Shown: in pieces, positions 22,368 to 32,819 of the stretch | How the letters are laid out: every line of letters begins with the position of its first letter | How positions within the stretch are numbered: the stretch's first letter is position 1 | Origin: Rhodobacterales bacterium | Lineage (GTDB): Bacteria > Pseudomonadota > Alphaproteobacteria > Rhodobacterales > Rhodobacteraceae | NCBI GenBank assembly: GCA_026400325.1 | Contig: JAPLPF010000137.1 | Location: forward strand, 1,486 to 42,281 | Direction: 5' to 3' | Length of the DNA stretch: 40,796 bases | Program-made: the position numbers and the translations under genes | The notes under the pieces: model-generated | What the model saw: the letters and a program-made list of their open reading frames with translations, nothing else | Told to the model about the DNA's origin: nothing | Databases searched by the model: none

Positions 22368-23408
22368 TCAGGTTGCGACGTGCCAATATACGGGAAATCC
22401 GGGGTCGAAGACGGTGACCGGGCCGTTTTCGGTAACGATGCCTTTCGGCCAGACACAGGGATCGGGGCGTTTCTCAAGGCGGACCTTTCCGCCATTCACC
22501 GGCAAGCCGTAGAAGGCCGGGCCATTTTGCGCGGCAAAGCCCTCCAGCCGGTCAAGGGCTGCCTCCTGCTCAAAGACATGCGCGAGCAGGGACAGGGTGT
22601 TTGTCGCGGTGAAACACCCGGCGCAACCGCAGGCGTGTTCCTTCAGCGCATCGACATGCGGCGCGGAATCGGTCCCAAGGAAATAGCGCGGATTGCCCGA
22701 GGTCGCCGCCCGGCGCAGCGCCAGCCGGTGCTTTTCGCGCTTGGCCACCGGCAGGCAGTAATAGTGCGGCCGGATGCCGCCCGCCAGAATGTGGTTGCGG
22801 TTCAGGATCAGATGGTGGGTCGTGATCGTCGCTGCCAATCGGTCGCCACCTTCGACGGCATAGGCGACACCCTCTTCCGTGGTGATATGCTCCATCACCA
22901 CGCGCAGGGCGGGCAGCCGGCGGCGCAGCGGGTCAAGGACGGTGTCGATGAACACCGCCTCACGGTCGAAGATGTCCACCTGGGGGTCCGTTACCTCGCC
23001 ATGCGTGCAAAGGGGCATCCCGATCTCGGCCATCTTTTCCAGCACCGGCATGACCCTTGCAAGGTCGCGCACCCCGGACTGAGAGTTTGTCGTGGCCCCC
23101 GCCGGGTAAAGCTTGACCGCCTTCACCAGACCCGAGGCATGGGCGCGTGCCACATCGGCGGGATCGGTTCCTTCGGTAAGATACAGCGTCATCAGCGGCT
23201 CGAACACCATCCCCTCGGGCAGGGCGTCCATGATCCTGCCCCGGTAGGCCACCGCATCGGCCAGTGTAACAACCGGCGGCACCAGGTTCGGCATGATGAT
23301 CGCCCGGGCAAAATGGCGGGCGGATTCCGGCAGGACGGCGCGCAGCATCGCGCCATCGCGCAAGTGCAGATGCCAGTCGTCGGGGCGGGTCAGGGTGATC
23401 GTTTGCAT
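22368..23408 (-). CDS. pyrC: dihydroorotase
   Basis: [15 protein letters not shown] HxH motif, [32 protein letters not shown]. Confidence 0.96.
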   Translation of the reverse strand: MQTITLTRPDDWHLHLRDGAMLRAVLPESARHFARAIIMPNLVPPVVTLADAVAYRGRIMDALPEGMVFEPLMTLYLTEGTDPADVARAHASGLVKAVKLYPAGATTNSQSGVRDLARVMPVLEKMAEIGMPLCTHGEVTDPQVDIFDREAVFIDTVLDPLRRRLPALRVVMEHITTEEGVAYAVEGGDRLAATITTHHLILNRNHILAGGIRPHYYCLPVAKREKHRLALRRAATSGNPRYFLGTDSAPHVDALKEHACGCAGCFTATNTLSLLAHVFEQEAALDRLEGFAAQNGPAFYGLPVNGGKVRLEKRPDPCVWPKGIVTENGPVTVFDPGFPVYWHVAT

Positions 23409-23502
23409 GACGCGTTTGGGTAGCGCAATCCGGACCTCGTTTCCAGTGGCAAGACAGGCAAGACTGCGACATGATCTTTCCAGTCATCGAAGCCAGAGCC
23501 CC

Positions 23503-23904
23503 ATGTTCAAATTGGTCCCCGTCCTGATTGCCCTTGGTCTGGCCTGTCCCGCGACAGCCCAGGAGGTTGACTGCGCAAATGCCATGGCGCAGCAGGACCT
23601 GAACCAATGCGCCTATGCGGAATGGGAACAAGCGGATGCAGGGCTGAACGCGGCCTACAAGCAAGCCATGGCGCTTTTGAAGTCATGGGATGCAAACCTG
23701 CCTGAGACGGACCGGGGCGGGGCCGAGGCCCTGAAGGCGGCGCAGCGCGCGTGGATCACATTCCGCGACAATGCCTGCGCGGCCGAAGGCTGGGCGATGA
23801 AAGGCGGCAGTGCCGAACCGCTTCTGCTTTATGGCTGCATGCGGCAGTTGACGGAAGAGCGGACGGCCCACCTGACCGGCTTGCTGGACGCCTTTGGCGG
23901 CTGA
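23503..23904 (+). CDS. secreted LprI/DUF1311-like protein
   Basis: Signal peptide MFKLVPVLIALGLACPATAQ; DUF1311 pattern with four cysteines (DCANAMAQQDLNQCAY...AWITFRDNACAAEG...YGCM). Confidence 0.75.
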   Translation: MFKLVPVLIALGLACPATAQEVDCANAMAQQDLNQCAYAEWEQADAGLNAAYKQAMALLKSWDANLPETDRGGAEALKAAQRAWITFRDNACAAEGWAMKGGSAEPLLLYGCMRQLTEERTAHLTGLLDAFGG

Positions 23905-24804
23905 TCAGCCCGTCTCGCCCGTCAGTTCCGCCAGCCTGCGGGCAAAGCGCGGCGCGTTCAGGCGCGAGGTCACCGACCGGCAGATCATGATTTCGCGCTT
24001 GCGGTGTCCGGTCAGGCGCGCCGCGGCCAGGATCGCGCGCAGGTAGCTGCCGTTTGACCGTCTGCCGCGCCAGAGCCAGGCAAAGAACGACGCCGAGAAC
24101 TTGCCGTCCATCGCCGCCTCAAGGATCCTGTCAAGCACGCGCATCTCGCGCAGCGTGTCTTCGGTTCCTTCCGCGGTGTATCGCGCGTGAAGGGGTGTTA
24201 CCCAGGTCCGGTGGAAAAGGGAGGCGTGCATCGCGTCCGGGCGGTGCAGCGGATCATGGATCAACCAGACGCGTGCCGCACTTTCCGTCATGTCCGGGGC
24301 GAAACCATATCGGTTGCGGAAGTTGATCCGCCGCGCAATCCGGTGGCGTTCGTCCCAGCCGGCGCGGGCCGGGTCAAGCGTGGCGCGCGGGGCGACCAGT
24401 ACCAGTTCGGCCCCCGGTGCCGTGATCGAGAAGGCGGCCGCCGCATAGCCGGCAGGCCCGGCCCCATAAAAGATCACCCGGTCGAAATCCTCAAGAAACC
24501 CGTCGTCGGCCAGCCTGTCAAAATAGCGAAAGACCGCCTGGTCGCGCCACCAGGTCTCGCCCTCGGCCAGGATGGTCAGAAGCGACCAGCCCCGCGCCTT
24601 GGCCAGGGCAAAGTGTTCGGGAAGGTTGTCCTCACGCTCGCGCAGGGCGGCGGCATCCTCGAAGGTGACCAGAAGGACGGGGCGCTCTTCTGCGAAGAAG
24701 GCATAGTGCCGGTCGCCCAAAGGCAGAAAATCGCCATCCCCTTCGGCGATCGCAAGCATGGCTCGCTGCCAGTCTGGTGGCATGTCGGCCTTGTCCATAT
24801 TCAT
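23905..24804 (-). CDS. conserved hypothetical protein with alpha/beta-hydrolase-like segment
   Basis: 299 aa; VIFYGAGPAGYAAAAFSITAPGAELVLVAPRATLDP resembles the nucleophile-elbow region of alpha/beta hydrolases without the serine. Confidence 0.55.
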   Translation of the reverse strand: MNMDKADMPPDWQRAMLAIAEGDGDFLPLGDRHYAFFAEERPVLLVTFEDAAALREREDNLPEHFALAKARGWSLLTILAEGETWWRDQAVFRYFDRLADDGFLEDFDRVIFYGAGPAGYAAAAFSITAPGAELVLVAPRATLDPARAGWDERHRIARRINFRNRYGFAPDMTESAARVWLIHDPLHRPDAMHASLFHRTWVTPLHARYTAEGTEDTLREMRVLDRILEAAMDGKFSASFFAWLWRGRRSNGSYLRAILAAARLTGHRKREIMICRSVTSRLNAPRFARRLAELTGETG

Positions 24805-24981
24805 CCTTGCCCGCCGGCAATGCCGACAATTGACTTGAAGGTGAGACTAAAACTCAGTTTCCACAAGGTCTTGCGACCAAGAATGATTGAAGAAAGGGAA
24901 ACAAAACAACGCGATTGCCGTCGTCGCCACGACAGTTTGCAAGTTTGGCGTGAATATGTTTCCGCTCTACAACTTGCGGTT

Positions 24982-26022
24982 TTATTCGGCTTGCGTCGCT
25001 TGCGCCCTTGCCAGTGCCTCGGACCGGCCAAGCGCCCGTGATGGCGGTGTAGCGACGATTTGGTCGAAAAGCGTCCGCCATCTTGCGTCGGCCAGCAAGT
25101 CTTGCAGGCGTTCCTGCCGCCAGGTCACAGCCTGCCGGTGCATGGGGCCAAGGTGCGGATCGGCATGCAACTCCGCCAAAATAGCGCCACTGTCCAGCCC
25201 GAGAATGCTTTTGTCCTCGACATCGCACAGGTTGAAGGTGGCCCAGTACTCGCTGCCGATCGGCGTGCCCTTGCGAAAGCCTGCGATGCGATGTCCACGC
25301 GCGCATTTCAGGATGAACCCTTCGACGGACCCGACTGCGTAATGGTTCAATTGCGCAAGCCTGATCGTGTTGCGGCCGGGATCCGAAAACAGGCGTCTGG
25401 TGTGGAAAAGCGCGGGCATCGCCAACCCGGATCCGTCGAACCAGCGCTGTGTTGCAAGACGATCCGGGTTCGGGTCCCGCGGCCGATGAACGCCCAGCTT
25501 TCGGTAGGTTCCGTCATTGCGAAACAGGGTCTTGAACAGCAAGGCCTGCAATGGCCATTCAAGCACCTCCGGCGCTGCGCGAGTGAAAGTCTCCGTCATC
25601 GGCTGATCGGTGTATTCGACCACACCCGCATTGCCGAACAACCGCCAGGTCAGCGGGATAGCGGTTGCATGCGGAAGTGCGGCCAGAAGTGAGGGCAGTC
25701 TTCGGTCGCCGACATGAATGTTGATGAACTCGTCTATGTCGCAGGTGATCAGCCAATCTGCGCTGGTCACCAATGGGTGCCGGCTGGCCTCGTTCAGCGC
25801 CTGCCAGTGCGGGCCGTTCCGCCATGGACCGGGATTGCGCTGATGGGTCAACCAGCCTGACGCGGCAAGCCGGTCCAGCATTGCATCGGTTCCGTCCGTG
25901 CAATCGTTGGAAAAGACCAGAAAATCCGTGATCCCGACGGCCCGGTGGTGCGCCAGCCATTCCAGAAGGAACGCGCCTTCGTTGCAAACCGTCAGAACGG
26001 CAGTCACCTTCATTGTGCCCAC
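24982..26022 (-). CDS. glycosyltransferase family 2/92-like protein
   Basis: AVLTVCNEGAFLLEWLAHHRAVGITDFLVFSNDCTDGTDAML, DWLITCDIDEFINIH (DxD-type motif). Start may be at 26013. Confidence 0.8.
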   Translation of the reverse strand: MGTMKVTAVLTVCNEGAFLLEWLAHHRAVGITDFLVFSNDCTDGTDAMLDRLAASGWLTHQRNPGPWRNGPHWQALNEASRHPLVTSADWLITCDIDEFINIHVGDRRLPSLLAALPHATAIPLTWRLFGNAGVVEYTDQPMTETFTRAAPEVLEWPLQALLFKTLFRNDGTYRKLGVHRPRDPNPDRLATQRWFDGSGLAMPALFHTRRLFSDPGRNTIRLAQLNHYAVGSVEGFILKCARGHRIAGFRKGTPIGSEYWATFNLCDVEDKSILGLDSGAILAELHADPHLGPMHRQAVTWRQERLQDLLADARWRTLFDQIVATPPSRALGRSEALARAQATQAE

Positions 26023-26115
26023 CCTTTCAGTCCGGGCCAGACAGTCCCGCCCGGGGCGCTTGCCTGCCCGGGGTTCAACGGCAGGTGACGCAGCGTGACA
26101 CCCTTTCCTGCCAAA

Positions 26116-27360
26116 TCAGAAGAATGCCTGAACCCCGGTGATCGCGCGCCCGATGATCAGGGCGTGGATGTCATGCGTGCCCTCGTAGGTGTTCACCGTT
26201 TCAAGGTTGACCATATGGCGCATGATCTGGAAATCTTCCTGAATGCCGTTGCCGCCGTGCATGTCCCGCGCCCAGCGCGCGGCATCCAGCGCCTTGCCGC
26301 AGTTGTTGCGCTTGATGATGCTGATCATCTCGGGCGCGGCATTCGCCTCGTCCAGAAGACGCCCGACCCGCAGGCTGGCCTGAAGGCCCAGCGAAATCTC
26401 GGTCAGCATGTTGGCCAGCTTCAACTGGTAAAGCTGCGTCCCCGCAATGGGTTTGCCGAACTGCTTGCGATCCAGCCCGTACTGCCGCGCCGCGTGCAGA
26501 CAGAACTCTGCCGCGCCCAGCACGCCCCAGCTTATGCCATAGCGTGCGCGGTTCAGGCAGCCGAAAGGTCCCTTGAGCCCCTCGACGAAAGGCAGAAGGG
26601 CCTCTTCGCCCACCTCCACATCCTTCATCACGATCTCGCCGGTAATGCTGGCGCGCAAGCTCAGTTTTCCCCCGACCTTCGGGGCGGACAAACCGGCCAT
26701 GCCCTTGTCCAGCACAAAGCCCCTGATCTTGCCGCCATGCGCCTCGGACTTGGCCCAGACCACGAAGACATCGGCAATCGGCGCGTTGGAGATCCACATC
26801 TTCGCGCCGTTCAGCACATAGCCCGACGCCGTCTTCTTTGCGACCGTCTTCATCCCCGCCGGATCGGACCCCGCGTCGGGTTCGGTCAGGCCAAAGCAGC
26901 CGATCCATTCGCCGGACGCCAGTTTCGGCAGATACTTCTGGCGCTGCGCCTCGGTGCCATAGGCATAGATCGGATACATCACCAGCGACGACTGCACCGA
27001 CATCATGCTGCGATAGCCTGAATCGACGCGCTCGACCTCGCGCGCCACAAGGCCATAGGCCACATAGGACGCGCCAAGCCCGCCGTATTCTTCGGGCACT
27101 GTCACACCCAGAAGCCCCATCTCGCCCATCTCGCGAAAGATCGACGGGTCGGTGGTTTCCTCGCGATAGGCGGCCACCACGCGCGGCTGCAGTTTCTCTT
27201 GCGCATAGGCCCTGGCGCCGTCGCGCAGCATCCGCTCCTCTTCCGTCAGCTGGTCATCCAGCCGGAACGGATCCTGCCAGTCGAACCGCCCCAGATCCGG
27301 CGCGTCCTTCGGTTTCAGCTTCGGGGCGGGCTTTGCGGCGTCAAGCATCGGAACCTCCAT
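26116..27360 (-). CDS. gcdH: acyl-CoA dehydrogenase, probable glutaryl-CoA dehydrogenase
   Basis: [66 protein letters not shown]; divergent LysR regulator. Confidence 0.88.
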   Translation of the reverse strand: MEVPMLDAAKPAPKLKPKDAPDLGRFDWQDPFRLDDQLTEEERMLRDGARAYAQEKLQPRVVAAYREETTDPSIFREMGEMGLLGVTVPEEYGGLGASYVAYGLVAREVERVDSGYRSMMSVQSSLVMYPIYAYGTEAQRQKYLPKLASGEWIGCFGLTEPDAGSDPAGMKTVAKKTASGYVLNGAKMWISNAPIADVFVVWAKSEAHGGKIRGFVLDKGMAGLSAPKVGGKLSLRASITGEIVMKDVEVGEEALLPFVEGLKGPFGCLNRARYGISWGVLGAAEFCLHAARQYGLDRKQFGKPIAGTQLYQLKLANMLTEISLGLQASLRVGRLLDEANAAPEMISIIKRNNCGKALDAARWARDMHGGNGIQEDFQIMRHMVNLETVNTYEGTHDIHALIIGRAITGVQAFF

Positions 27361-27420
27361 TGATCGGCTCAGTATTGCACGATTGACCCGTTCAGGCTAA
27401 CGAAAGCCGGACAAGGGTTC

Positions 27421-27435
27421 ATGAGGAAAACTCAT
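27421..27435. promoter_or_regulatory. palindrome ATGAG-GAAAA-CTCAT in the gcdH/LysR divergent promoter, candidate LysR operator
   Basis: Exact 5-bp inverted repeat ending 1 nt before the LysR start codon. Confidence 0.5.
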
Positions 27436-27436
27436 A

Positions 27437-28321
27437 ATGCTGCCGCGCCGCTACCTTCCGCCGATCCCCGCGTTGATGGCGCTTGAGGCCGTCGATCGCC
27501 TTGGCACCGCCTCTGCCGCCGCCAGTGAACTGAACCTGACCCAAGGCGCCGTCAGCCGGGCCCTCATCGGGCTGGAAGGCCAGCTTGGTTTGCCGCTGCT
27601 GATCCGCGAACGCCAGCGCCTGCGACTGACCCCCGCAGCCCGCGACTATGTGGCCGAGGTCAGGAAAGCCCTTCATCTGCTTGCCTCAGCCTCGATCACG
27701 TTGCGCGCCAATCCGATGGGCGGCAGCCTCAACCTGGCCATTCTTCCCGCCTTTGGCATGCACTGGCTTGCGCCCCGCCTGGCCCGGTTTTCCCAGGCGC
27801 ATCCCGAAGTCACGGTGAACCTGTCCACCCGCCTGCGCCCCTTCGACTTTGCCACCGCCACCTTCGACGCGGCAATTCACTATGGTCGGCAGGACTGGCC
27901 AGGCGCGGACGATCTGAAACTCATGGAGGAAGAGGTCATTGCCGTCGCTGCCCCCGGCTTTCCGCCCATGGCCAGAGCCACAGACATCCTTGGACACCCG
28001 CTCCTCATGCTGGACAGCCGTCCGGGCGACTGGGGCCGCTGGCTTGCCCATCACGGGGCGCCTGGCCAACGACCATCCGGCATGATGTTCGACCAGTTTG
28101 CCACCCTTGGCCAGGCGGCGATCCATGGCATGGGGCTGGCCCTGATCCCCAGCTTCCTCATCACGCGCGAGCTTGCCGAACGCCGCCTCGTCCCGGTTTT
28201 TGGCCCCCCGGTTCCTGCGCATGGGGCCTATTACCTTGTCTGGCCCAAAGCCGGTCCCGACCGCCCCCCCCTGCGCTCGTTGCGCGATTGGCTTGTCGAA
28301 GAAATCGCCGATATGGCTTGA
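27437..28321 (+). CDS. LysR family transcriptional regulator
   Basis: N-terminal HTH (ALEAVDRLGTASAAASELNLTQGAVSRALIGLEGQLGLPLLIRERQRLRLTPAARDY). Confidence 0.93.
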   Translation: MLPRRYLPPIPALMALEAVDRLGTASAAASELNLTQGAVSRALIGLEGQLGLPLLIRERQRLRLTPAARDYVAEVRKALHLLASASITLRANPMGGSLNLAILPAFGMHWLAPRLARFSQAHPEVTVNLSTRLRPFDFATATFDAAIHYGRQDWPGADDLKLMEEEVIAVAAPGFPPMARATDILGHPLLMLDSRPGDWGRWLAHHGAPGQRPSGMMFDQFATLGQAAIHGMGLALIPSFLITRELAERRLVPVFGPPVPAHGAYYLVWPKAGPDRPPLRSLRDWLVEEIADMA

Positions 28322-28370
28322 CCCCCGGCCCCCGGACCGACAGTCTCGCCACAGCAGCGCGAGGCAGGAT

Positions 28371-29282
28371 TTGACCGGTATTCCCAAAGACATCGACGCC
28401 GTCGAAACCCTGCTTTCCGGGCAGGGCTATGTCGCATCGCGTGCGTTGGCCACGGTTGTATTCCTTGCCCTGAAACTGGGCCGCCCCCTGTTTCTGGAAG
28501 GCGAGGCAGGGGTGGGCAAGACCGAGATCGCCAAGGTGATCGCCACCGCCCTTGGCCGCCGCCTGATCCGCCTGCAATGCCATGAAGGCCTCGACGCCGC
28601 CTCTGCGGTCGCCGACTGGAACTTCGCCGCCCAGATGATCGCCATCCGCACGGCCGAAGCCACCGGCGCGGGCGACCGTGATGCCCTCAGGTCCGAGCTT
28701 TTTACCGAAGACTACCTGATCGAACGCCCGCTTCTGGCCGCCATGCGCCCGCAACCCGGCGGCGCGCCCGTTCTCCTCATCGACGAAATCGACCGCACGG
28801 ATGAACCGTTCGAGGCGTTTCTTCTCGAAGCCCTTTCCGACTTCCAGGTCACCATCCCGGAACTTGGCACGATCCGCGCCCCTGAACCGCCCATCGTCAT
28901 TCTGACATCGAACCGCACGCGTGAAGTGCATGACGCCCTGAAGCGGCGCTGCCTTTACCACTGGGTCGATTACCCTGACTTCGACCGCGAGCTCCTGATC
29001 CTGCAGGCCCGCGTCCCCGAGGCCGAGGCCAGCCTCAGCCGCGAAGTCGTGGCCTTCGTCCAAAGGCTCCGCCGCGAGGACCTCTTCAAGCGCCCCGGCG
29101 TCGCCGAAGCCATCGACTGGGCCAAGTGCCTTCTTGCCCTCGACGTGATCACGCTGTCGCCGGACGTCATCTCCGATACCCTTGGTGCAATCCTGAAATA
29201 CCAGGACGACATCCAGAAACTGCAAGGCTCGGAAGCCGGACGCATCCTTGACGACGTCAGGCGCGAGCTTGTCCCTGCATGA
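28371..29282 (+). CDS. MoxR-family AAA ATPase (CoxD-like); probable TTG start
   Basis: Walker A GEAGVGKTEIAK, Walker B VLLIDEIDRTDEPFEAFLLE; followed by VWA protein. Confidence 0.88.
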   Translation: MTGIPKDIDAVETLLSGQGYVASRALATVVFLALKLGRPLFLEGEAGVGKTEIAKVIATALGRRLIRLQCHEGLDAASAVADWNFAAQMIAIRTAEATGAGDRDALRSELFTEDYLIERPLLAAMRPQPGGAPVLLIDEIDRTDEPFEAFLLEALSDFQVTIPELGTIRAPEPPIVILTSNRTREVHDALKRRCLYHWVDYPDFDRELLILQARVPEAEASLSREVVAFVQRLRREDLFKRPGVAEAIDWAKCLLALDVITLSPDVISDTLGAILKYQDDIQKLQGSEAGRILDDVRRELVPA

Positions 29283-29285
29283 CGA

Positions 29286-29339
29286 TTCATCTGTCCAAAA
29301 ATATCCCACGGGGGGTCCGGGGGGTGTGAAACCCCCCGG
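29286..29339. repeat. intergenic repeat copy E, hairpin CCGGGGGGT-GTGAA-ACCCCCCGG
   Basis: Arms 29317-29325/29331-29339; revcomp of 29301-29339 aligns gapless 34/39 with copy D. Confidence 0.75.
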
Positions 29340-29351
29340 GTTTGGCCCAAA

Positions 29352-30611
29352 ATGCCCACGCCGGTCTCTTCCGACCTGACCCCTCCCGAAGACGGAAAGC
29401 TTGCCCACAACATCGCGCATTTCGCTCGTGCGCTGCGCAAGGCCGGGTTGCCGATCGGCCCCGGGCGCGTGCTCGATGCCATCCGGGCCGTCGAAATCAC
29501 GGGTTTTGACCGTCGCGAGGATTTCTACCACACGCTTCAGGCGGTTCTGGTCAGCCGCCCCGAAGAACGCATCGTCTTTGCTCAGGTCTTTCGCCTGTTC
29601 TGGCGCGACCCCCGCTATCTTGAACACATGATGACCCTGCTCTTGCCGCAAGTGCAGGGCGGGCAGGAAGAGCGTGTGGCCGAAGCCGCCGAACGGCGCG
29701 CGGCCGAGGCACTGCTTGACGGCCAGCTGCCGCCTCCGCCGCCCCAGACCAGCGACCCGGGGGAAGACATCACGATCGACGCGACGGCCACCATGTCCGC
29801 CGATGAGCGGCTGAGGACACTCGACTTCGAACAGATGTCGGCCGCGGAAACCGCCGAGGCCCAGCGGATGCTGGCCCGGCTGTCGCTGCCGGTCCGTCCG
29901 CTCGTCACCCGCCGCAGCCGCGGCAGCACCGTCGGGCCGATGATCGACGCACGCCGCACCTTGCGCGACGCACTCCGTCACGGTGGCGAGATTCGGACCC
30001 TGTCCCGCAAGGCTCCGGTCACCCGCTGGCCAAACCTGATCGTGATCTGCGACATCTCGGGCTCGATGGCCGATTACAGCCGTATGGTGCTGCATTTCGT
30101 CCATGCGGTGGCCAATCGCAGGGGGCAGGGCTGGGCCCGGGTGCATGCCTTTACCTTTGGCACCCGTCTTACCAACATCACCCGGCATCTGCAGGCCCGC
30201 GACGTTGACGCCGCCTTGAAAGCGGCAGGGCAAGAGGCGCAGGACTGGTCCGGCGGCACACGGATCGGGACGTGCCTGCAGCGTTTCAACCAGGACTGGT
30301 CCCGCCGGGTGCTGGGGCAGGGGGCGGTGGTCCTTCTGATCACCGACGGTCTGGACCGGGATGATGCGGGCGTCCTGTCGGCCCAGGTCGAGAGGCTGCA
30401 CCTGTCCTGCCGCCGCCTGATCTGGCTGAACCCGCTTCTGCGCTGGACCGGATTTGCGCCGAAGGCCGCCGGCATCCGGGCCATGCTGCCCCATGTCGAC
30501 AGCTTTCGCGCCGGCCATTCCATCGCCTCGCTCGAGGCGCTGGGGCGTGCAATCTCGGACGCAGGCGACACCGGCGAGAAAGCCCGGCTGCTTGCCACGT
30601 TGCAGAGCTAG
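29352..30611 (+). CDS. VWA domain-containing CoxE-like protein
   Basis: MIDAS motif VICDISGSMADYSRMVLHF; GGTRIGTCLQRFNQDW; follows MoxR AAA gene. Confidence 0.88.
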   Translation: MPTPVSSDLTPPEDGKLAHNIAHFARALRKAGLPIGPGRVLDAIRAVEITGFDRREDFYHTLQAVLVSRPEERIVFAQVFRLFWRDPRYLEHMMTLLLPQVQGGQEERVAEAAERRAAEALLDGQLPPPPPQTSDPGEDITIDATATMSADERLRTLDFEQMSAAETAEAQRMLARLSLPVRPLVTRRSRGSTVGPMIDARRTLRDALRHGGEIRTLSRKAPVTRWPNLIVICDISGSMADYSRMVLHFVHAVANRRGQGWARVHAFTFGTRLTNITRHLQARDVDAALKAAGQEAQDWSGGTRIGTCLQRFNQDWSRRVLGQGAVVLLITDGLDRDDAGVLSAQVERLHLSCRRLIWLNPLLRWTGFAPKAAGIRAMLPHVDSFRAGHSIASLEALGRAISDAGDTGEKARLLATLQS

Positions 30612-30768
30612 GCATGCATTTGCCAATGCTATCACCCGTCAGCGTCGTGATATCGCATATCAGGTACAACCGGATTTAACTGCCCCTAGAACGACAGCCA
30701 GAAAGCCGCAGACGAATCATGCCGGTTGCCCATCGCAAGGTTAGTCGTTGCAAAGACAAGGAATGGTC

Positions 30769-32799
30769 ATGAGAAAGTTTCTGATTTCCACCACGGCGCT
30801 TTCGGTTGCGCTCAGCCAGGTCGGCACCGTACCAAGCTTTGCCCAGACGCTGGCCGAGGACGGCTCGGTGATCGGCACCGACGGGACTGTCCTGTGCTTG
30901 CCCACTGCCGACGTTGCGTGCAATCTGGAAGCGATCACTCAGGCCCTGCAGGCAGAAGCCGCCGCCGCGCAGGCCGCCGCTGATGCACAGGCGGCTGCCG
31001 ACGCGGAAGCTGCAGCACAGGCCGAGGCAGAAGCCGCCGCCGCGCAGGCCGCCGCTGATGCACAGGCGGCTGCCGACGTGGAAGCTGCAGCACAGGCCGA
31101 GGCAGACGCCGCCGCTGCTCAGGCAGCTGCCGACGCACAGGCCGCTGCCGACGTGGAAGCTGCAGCACAGGCCGAGGCAGACGCCGCCGCCGCTCAGGCC
31201 GCTGCCGATGCACAGGCCGCTGCCGATGCAGAAGCCGCAGCACAGGCCGAGGCAGACGCCACCGCCGCACAGGCTGCCGCCGAGGCGGACGCTGCTGCCG
31301 CACAGGCGGCTGCCGATGCACAGGCTGCTACCGACGCGGAGGCCACAGCCGAGGCGGATGCCGCTGCCGCACAGGCTGCCGCTGAAGCGGAGGCTGCGGC
31401 ACAGGCTGCGGCACAGGCTGCGGTTGAGGACACGACTGAAGCCGCGACGGATGTCGTGACTGACCCTGCGACCGGGGCTGTGATAGACCCCGCCGTCGCT
31501 GCTGCGGCACTTGCCGCAGCCGAGGCCGAGCTTGACATCTCGGACAGCGGCGAAATCGCCGACCCAGCCGCCGGCCTCAAGGTTGCGGATCCCGCCACGC
31601 TGGAGGTGACCGAACCGGTCGATGCGCCTGTCGTTTCGGAAGCCGAGGTCGAAAGCCTGACCGAACTTCTGACCATCGACCCCGCAGCCGTTGACCCTGC
31701 AGCGATTGCGGCGGCCGGAACGGTCGTGGCCGCTTCTGCCGAAGGAGAGGGTCCACTGGTCGTGGCACCCACTGATCCCGCACTGCTGGTTGGCTCGGTG
31801 ACAGAGACGATTGCAGCCGCAGGCACGCGCACGTCGGCGGACGAATTCGCGGCGGCCCCGACACGGCGCGAGGATGGCCGCAAGAGCGGGTTGTCCGATC
31901 TGGAAAAGGCCGGGTTGCTTGTCCTTGGCGCGCTGGCAGTCGGCGCGATCATCAAAAGCAACAATGACGCCCGCGATGACCGACGCGTGGTTTCCAACAC
32001 CGGTGACCGGGTGGTCGTGCTGCAACCGGACGGCACCTACCGGGTGCTGAAGGACGACGATACCCTGATCCGCCGCCCGGGATCGACCGTGCGGACCGAA
32101 ACGTTCACCGACGGTTCGACCCGCACGATCGTGGAACGTGACGACGGCACTCAGGTGGTGACGATCCGCGATGCGACCGGCCGTGTGCTGCGCCGTGCTT
32201 CCTATGACGACCGGGGCCGCGAGATCATTCTGATCGACGATCTTGGCCGCGAGGATGCCGTGGTCGTCAGTGAATTGCCAAAGCCGAAGTCGCGCATCGT
32301 GATTTCGTCCAAGGACAACGACGTCGCGCTCAAGCGCGAGCTTGCCGCGATCGAGGCGGAACGCGCCGGGCGGACCTTCTCGCTTCGCCAGATCCGCGAG
32401 ATTCCGCAGGTCAGGGCCCTTGCCGCCGTGATCGACACGCAGAACGTGACCTTCGCCAGCGGATCGTCCGCGATCCTGGCAGCCGAAGCGCGCAATCTGG
32501 CGGATCTTGGCCGGGTGATGCAGGATCTTCTGGAGGAGAACCCCGACGAAATCTTCCTTGTCGAGGGCCACACCGATGCGACCGGCAAGGCGGCGATGAA
32601 CCTTGCGCTGTCCGACCGCCGCGCGGAATCGGTGGCATTGGCCCTGACCGAATATTTCGACATTCCGCCGGAAAACATGGTCGTTCAGGGCTATGGTGAG
32701 ACCGAGCTTCTGATCGAGACGCAGGAAAGCGAAGCCGCAAACCGCCGGGTCGAAGTGCGGGTCATCACTCCCCTGATGCGGTCGGCGGCGCTGCGCTGA
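30769..32799 (+). CDS. OmpA family protein with long Ala-rich tandem-repeat region
   Basis: Signal peptide MRKFLISTTALSVALSQVGTVPSFAQ; C-terminal OmpA motif VEGHTDATGKAAMNLALSDRRAESVALALTEYFDIPPENMVVQGYGETELL. Confidence 0.9.
   Translation: MRKFLISTTALSVALSQVGTVPSFAQTLAEDGSVIGTDGTVLCLPTADVACNLEAITQALQAEAAAAQAAADAQAAADAEAAAQAEAEAAAAQAAADAQAAADVEAAAQAEADAAAAQAAADAQAAADVEAAAQAEADAAAAQAAADAQAAADAEAAAQAEADATAAQAAAEADAAAAQAAADAQAATDAEATAEADAAAAQAAAEAEAAAQAAAQAAVEDTTEAATDVVTDPATGAVIDPAVAAAALAAAEAELDISDSGEIADPAAGLKVADPATLEVTEPVDAPVVSEAEVESLTELLTIDPAAVDPAAIAAAGTVVAASAEGEGPLVVAPTDPALLVGSVTETIAAAGTRTSADEFAAAPTRREDGRKSGLSDLEKAGLLVLGALAVGAIIKSNNDARDDRRVVSNTGDRVVVLQPDGTYRVLKDDDTLIRRPGSTVRTETFTDGSTRTIVERDDGTQVVTIRDATGRVLRRASYDDRGREIILIDDLGREDAVVVSELPKPKSRIVISSKDNDVALKRELAAIEAERAGRTFSLRQIREIPQVRALAAVIDTQNVTFASGSSAILAAEARNLADLGRVMQDLLEENPDEIFLVEGHTDATGKAAMNLALSDRRAESVALALTEYFDIPPENMVVQGYGETELLIETQESEAANRRVEVRVITPLMRSAALR
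30952..31251 (+). repeat. four tandem copies of a 75-bp unit (25 aa A[ED]AAAAQAAADAQAAAD[AV]EAAAQAE), degenerate copies continuing to about 31425
   Basis: Units at 30952, 31027, 31102 and 31177; first two units nearly identical. Confidence 0.9.
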
Positions 32800-32819
32800 G
32801 AGGCTATTGGGCGAAAGGG

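Noticed and set aside
24805-24981. AT-richer spacer checked for a tRNA or small RNA gene
   Set aside because: No cloverleaf or clear terminator found by eye; probably just a promoter/leader.
28161-30635. 824-aa minus-strand ORF
   Set aside because: Antisense to well-supported MoxR and VWA genes; stop-free because of high GC3, composition rich in R/G/H/Q.
30952-31251. 75-bp direct repeats considered as CRISPR or another repeat-spacer array
   Set aside because: Repeats are contiguous, in frame and code for an Ala-rich protein; no spacers and no cas genes.
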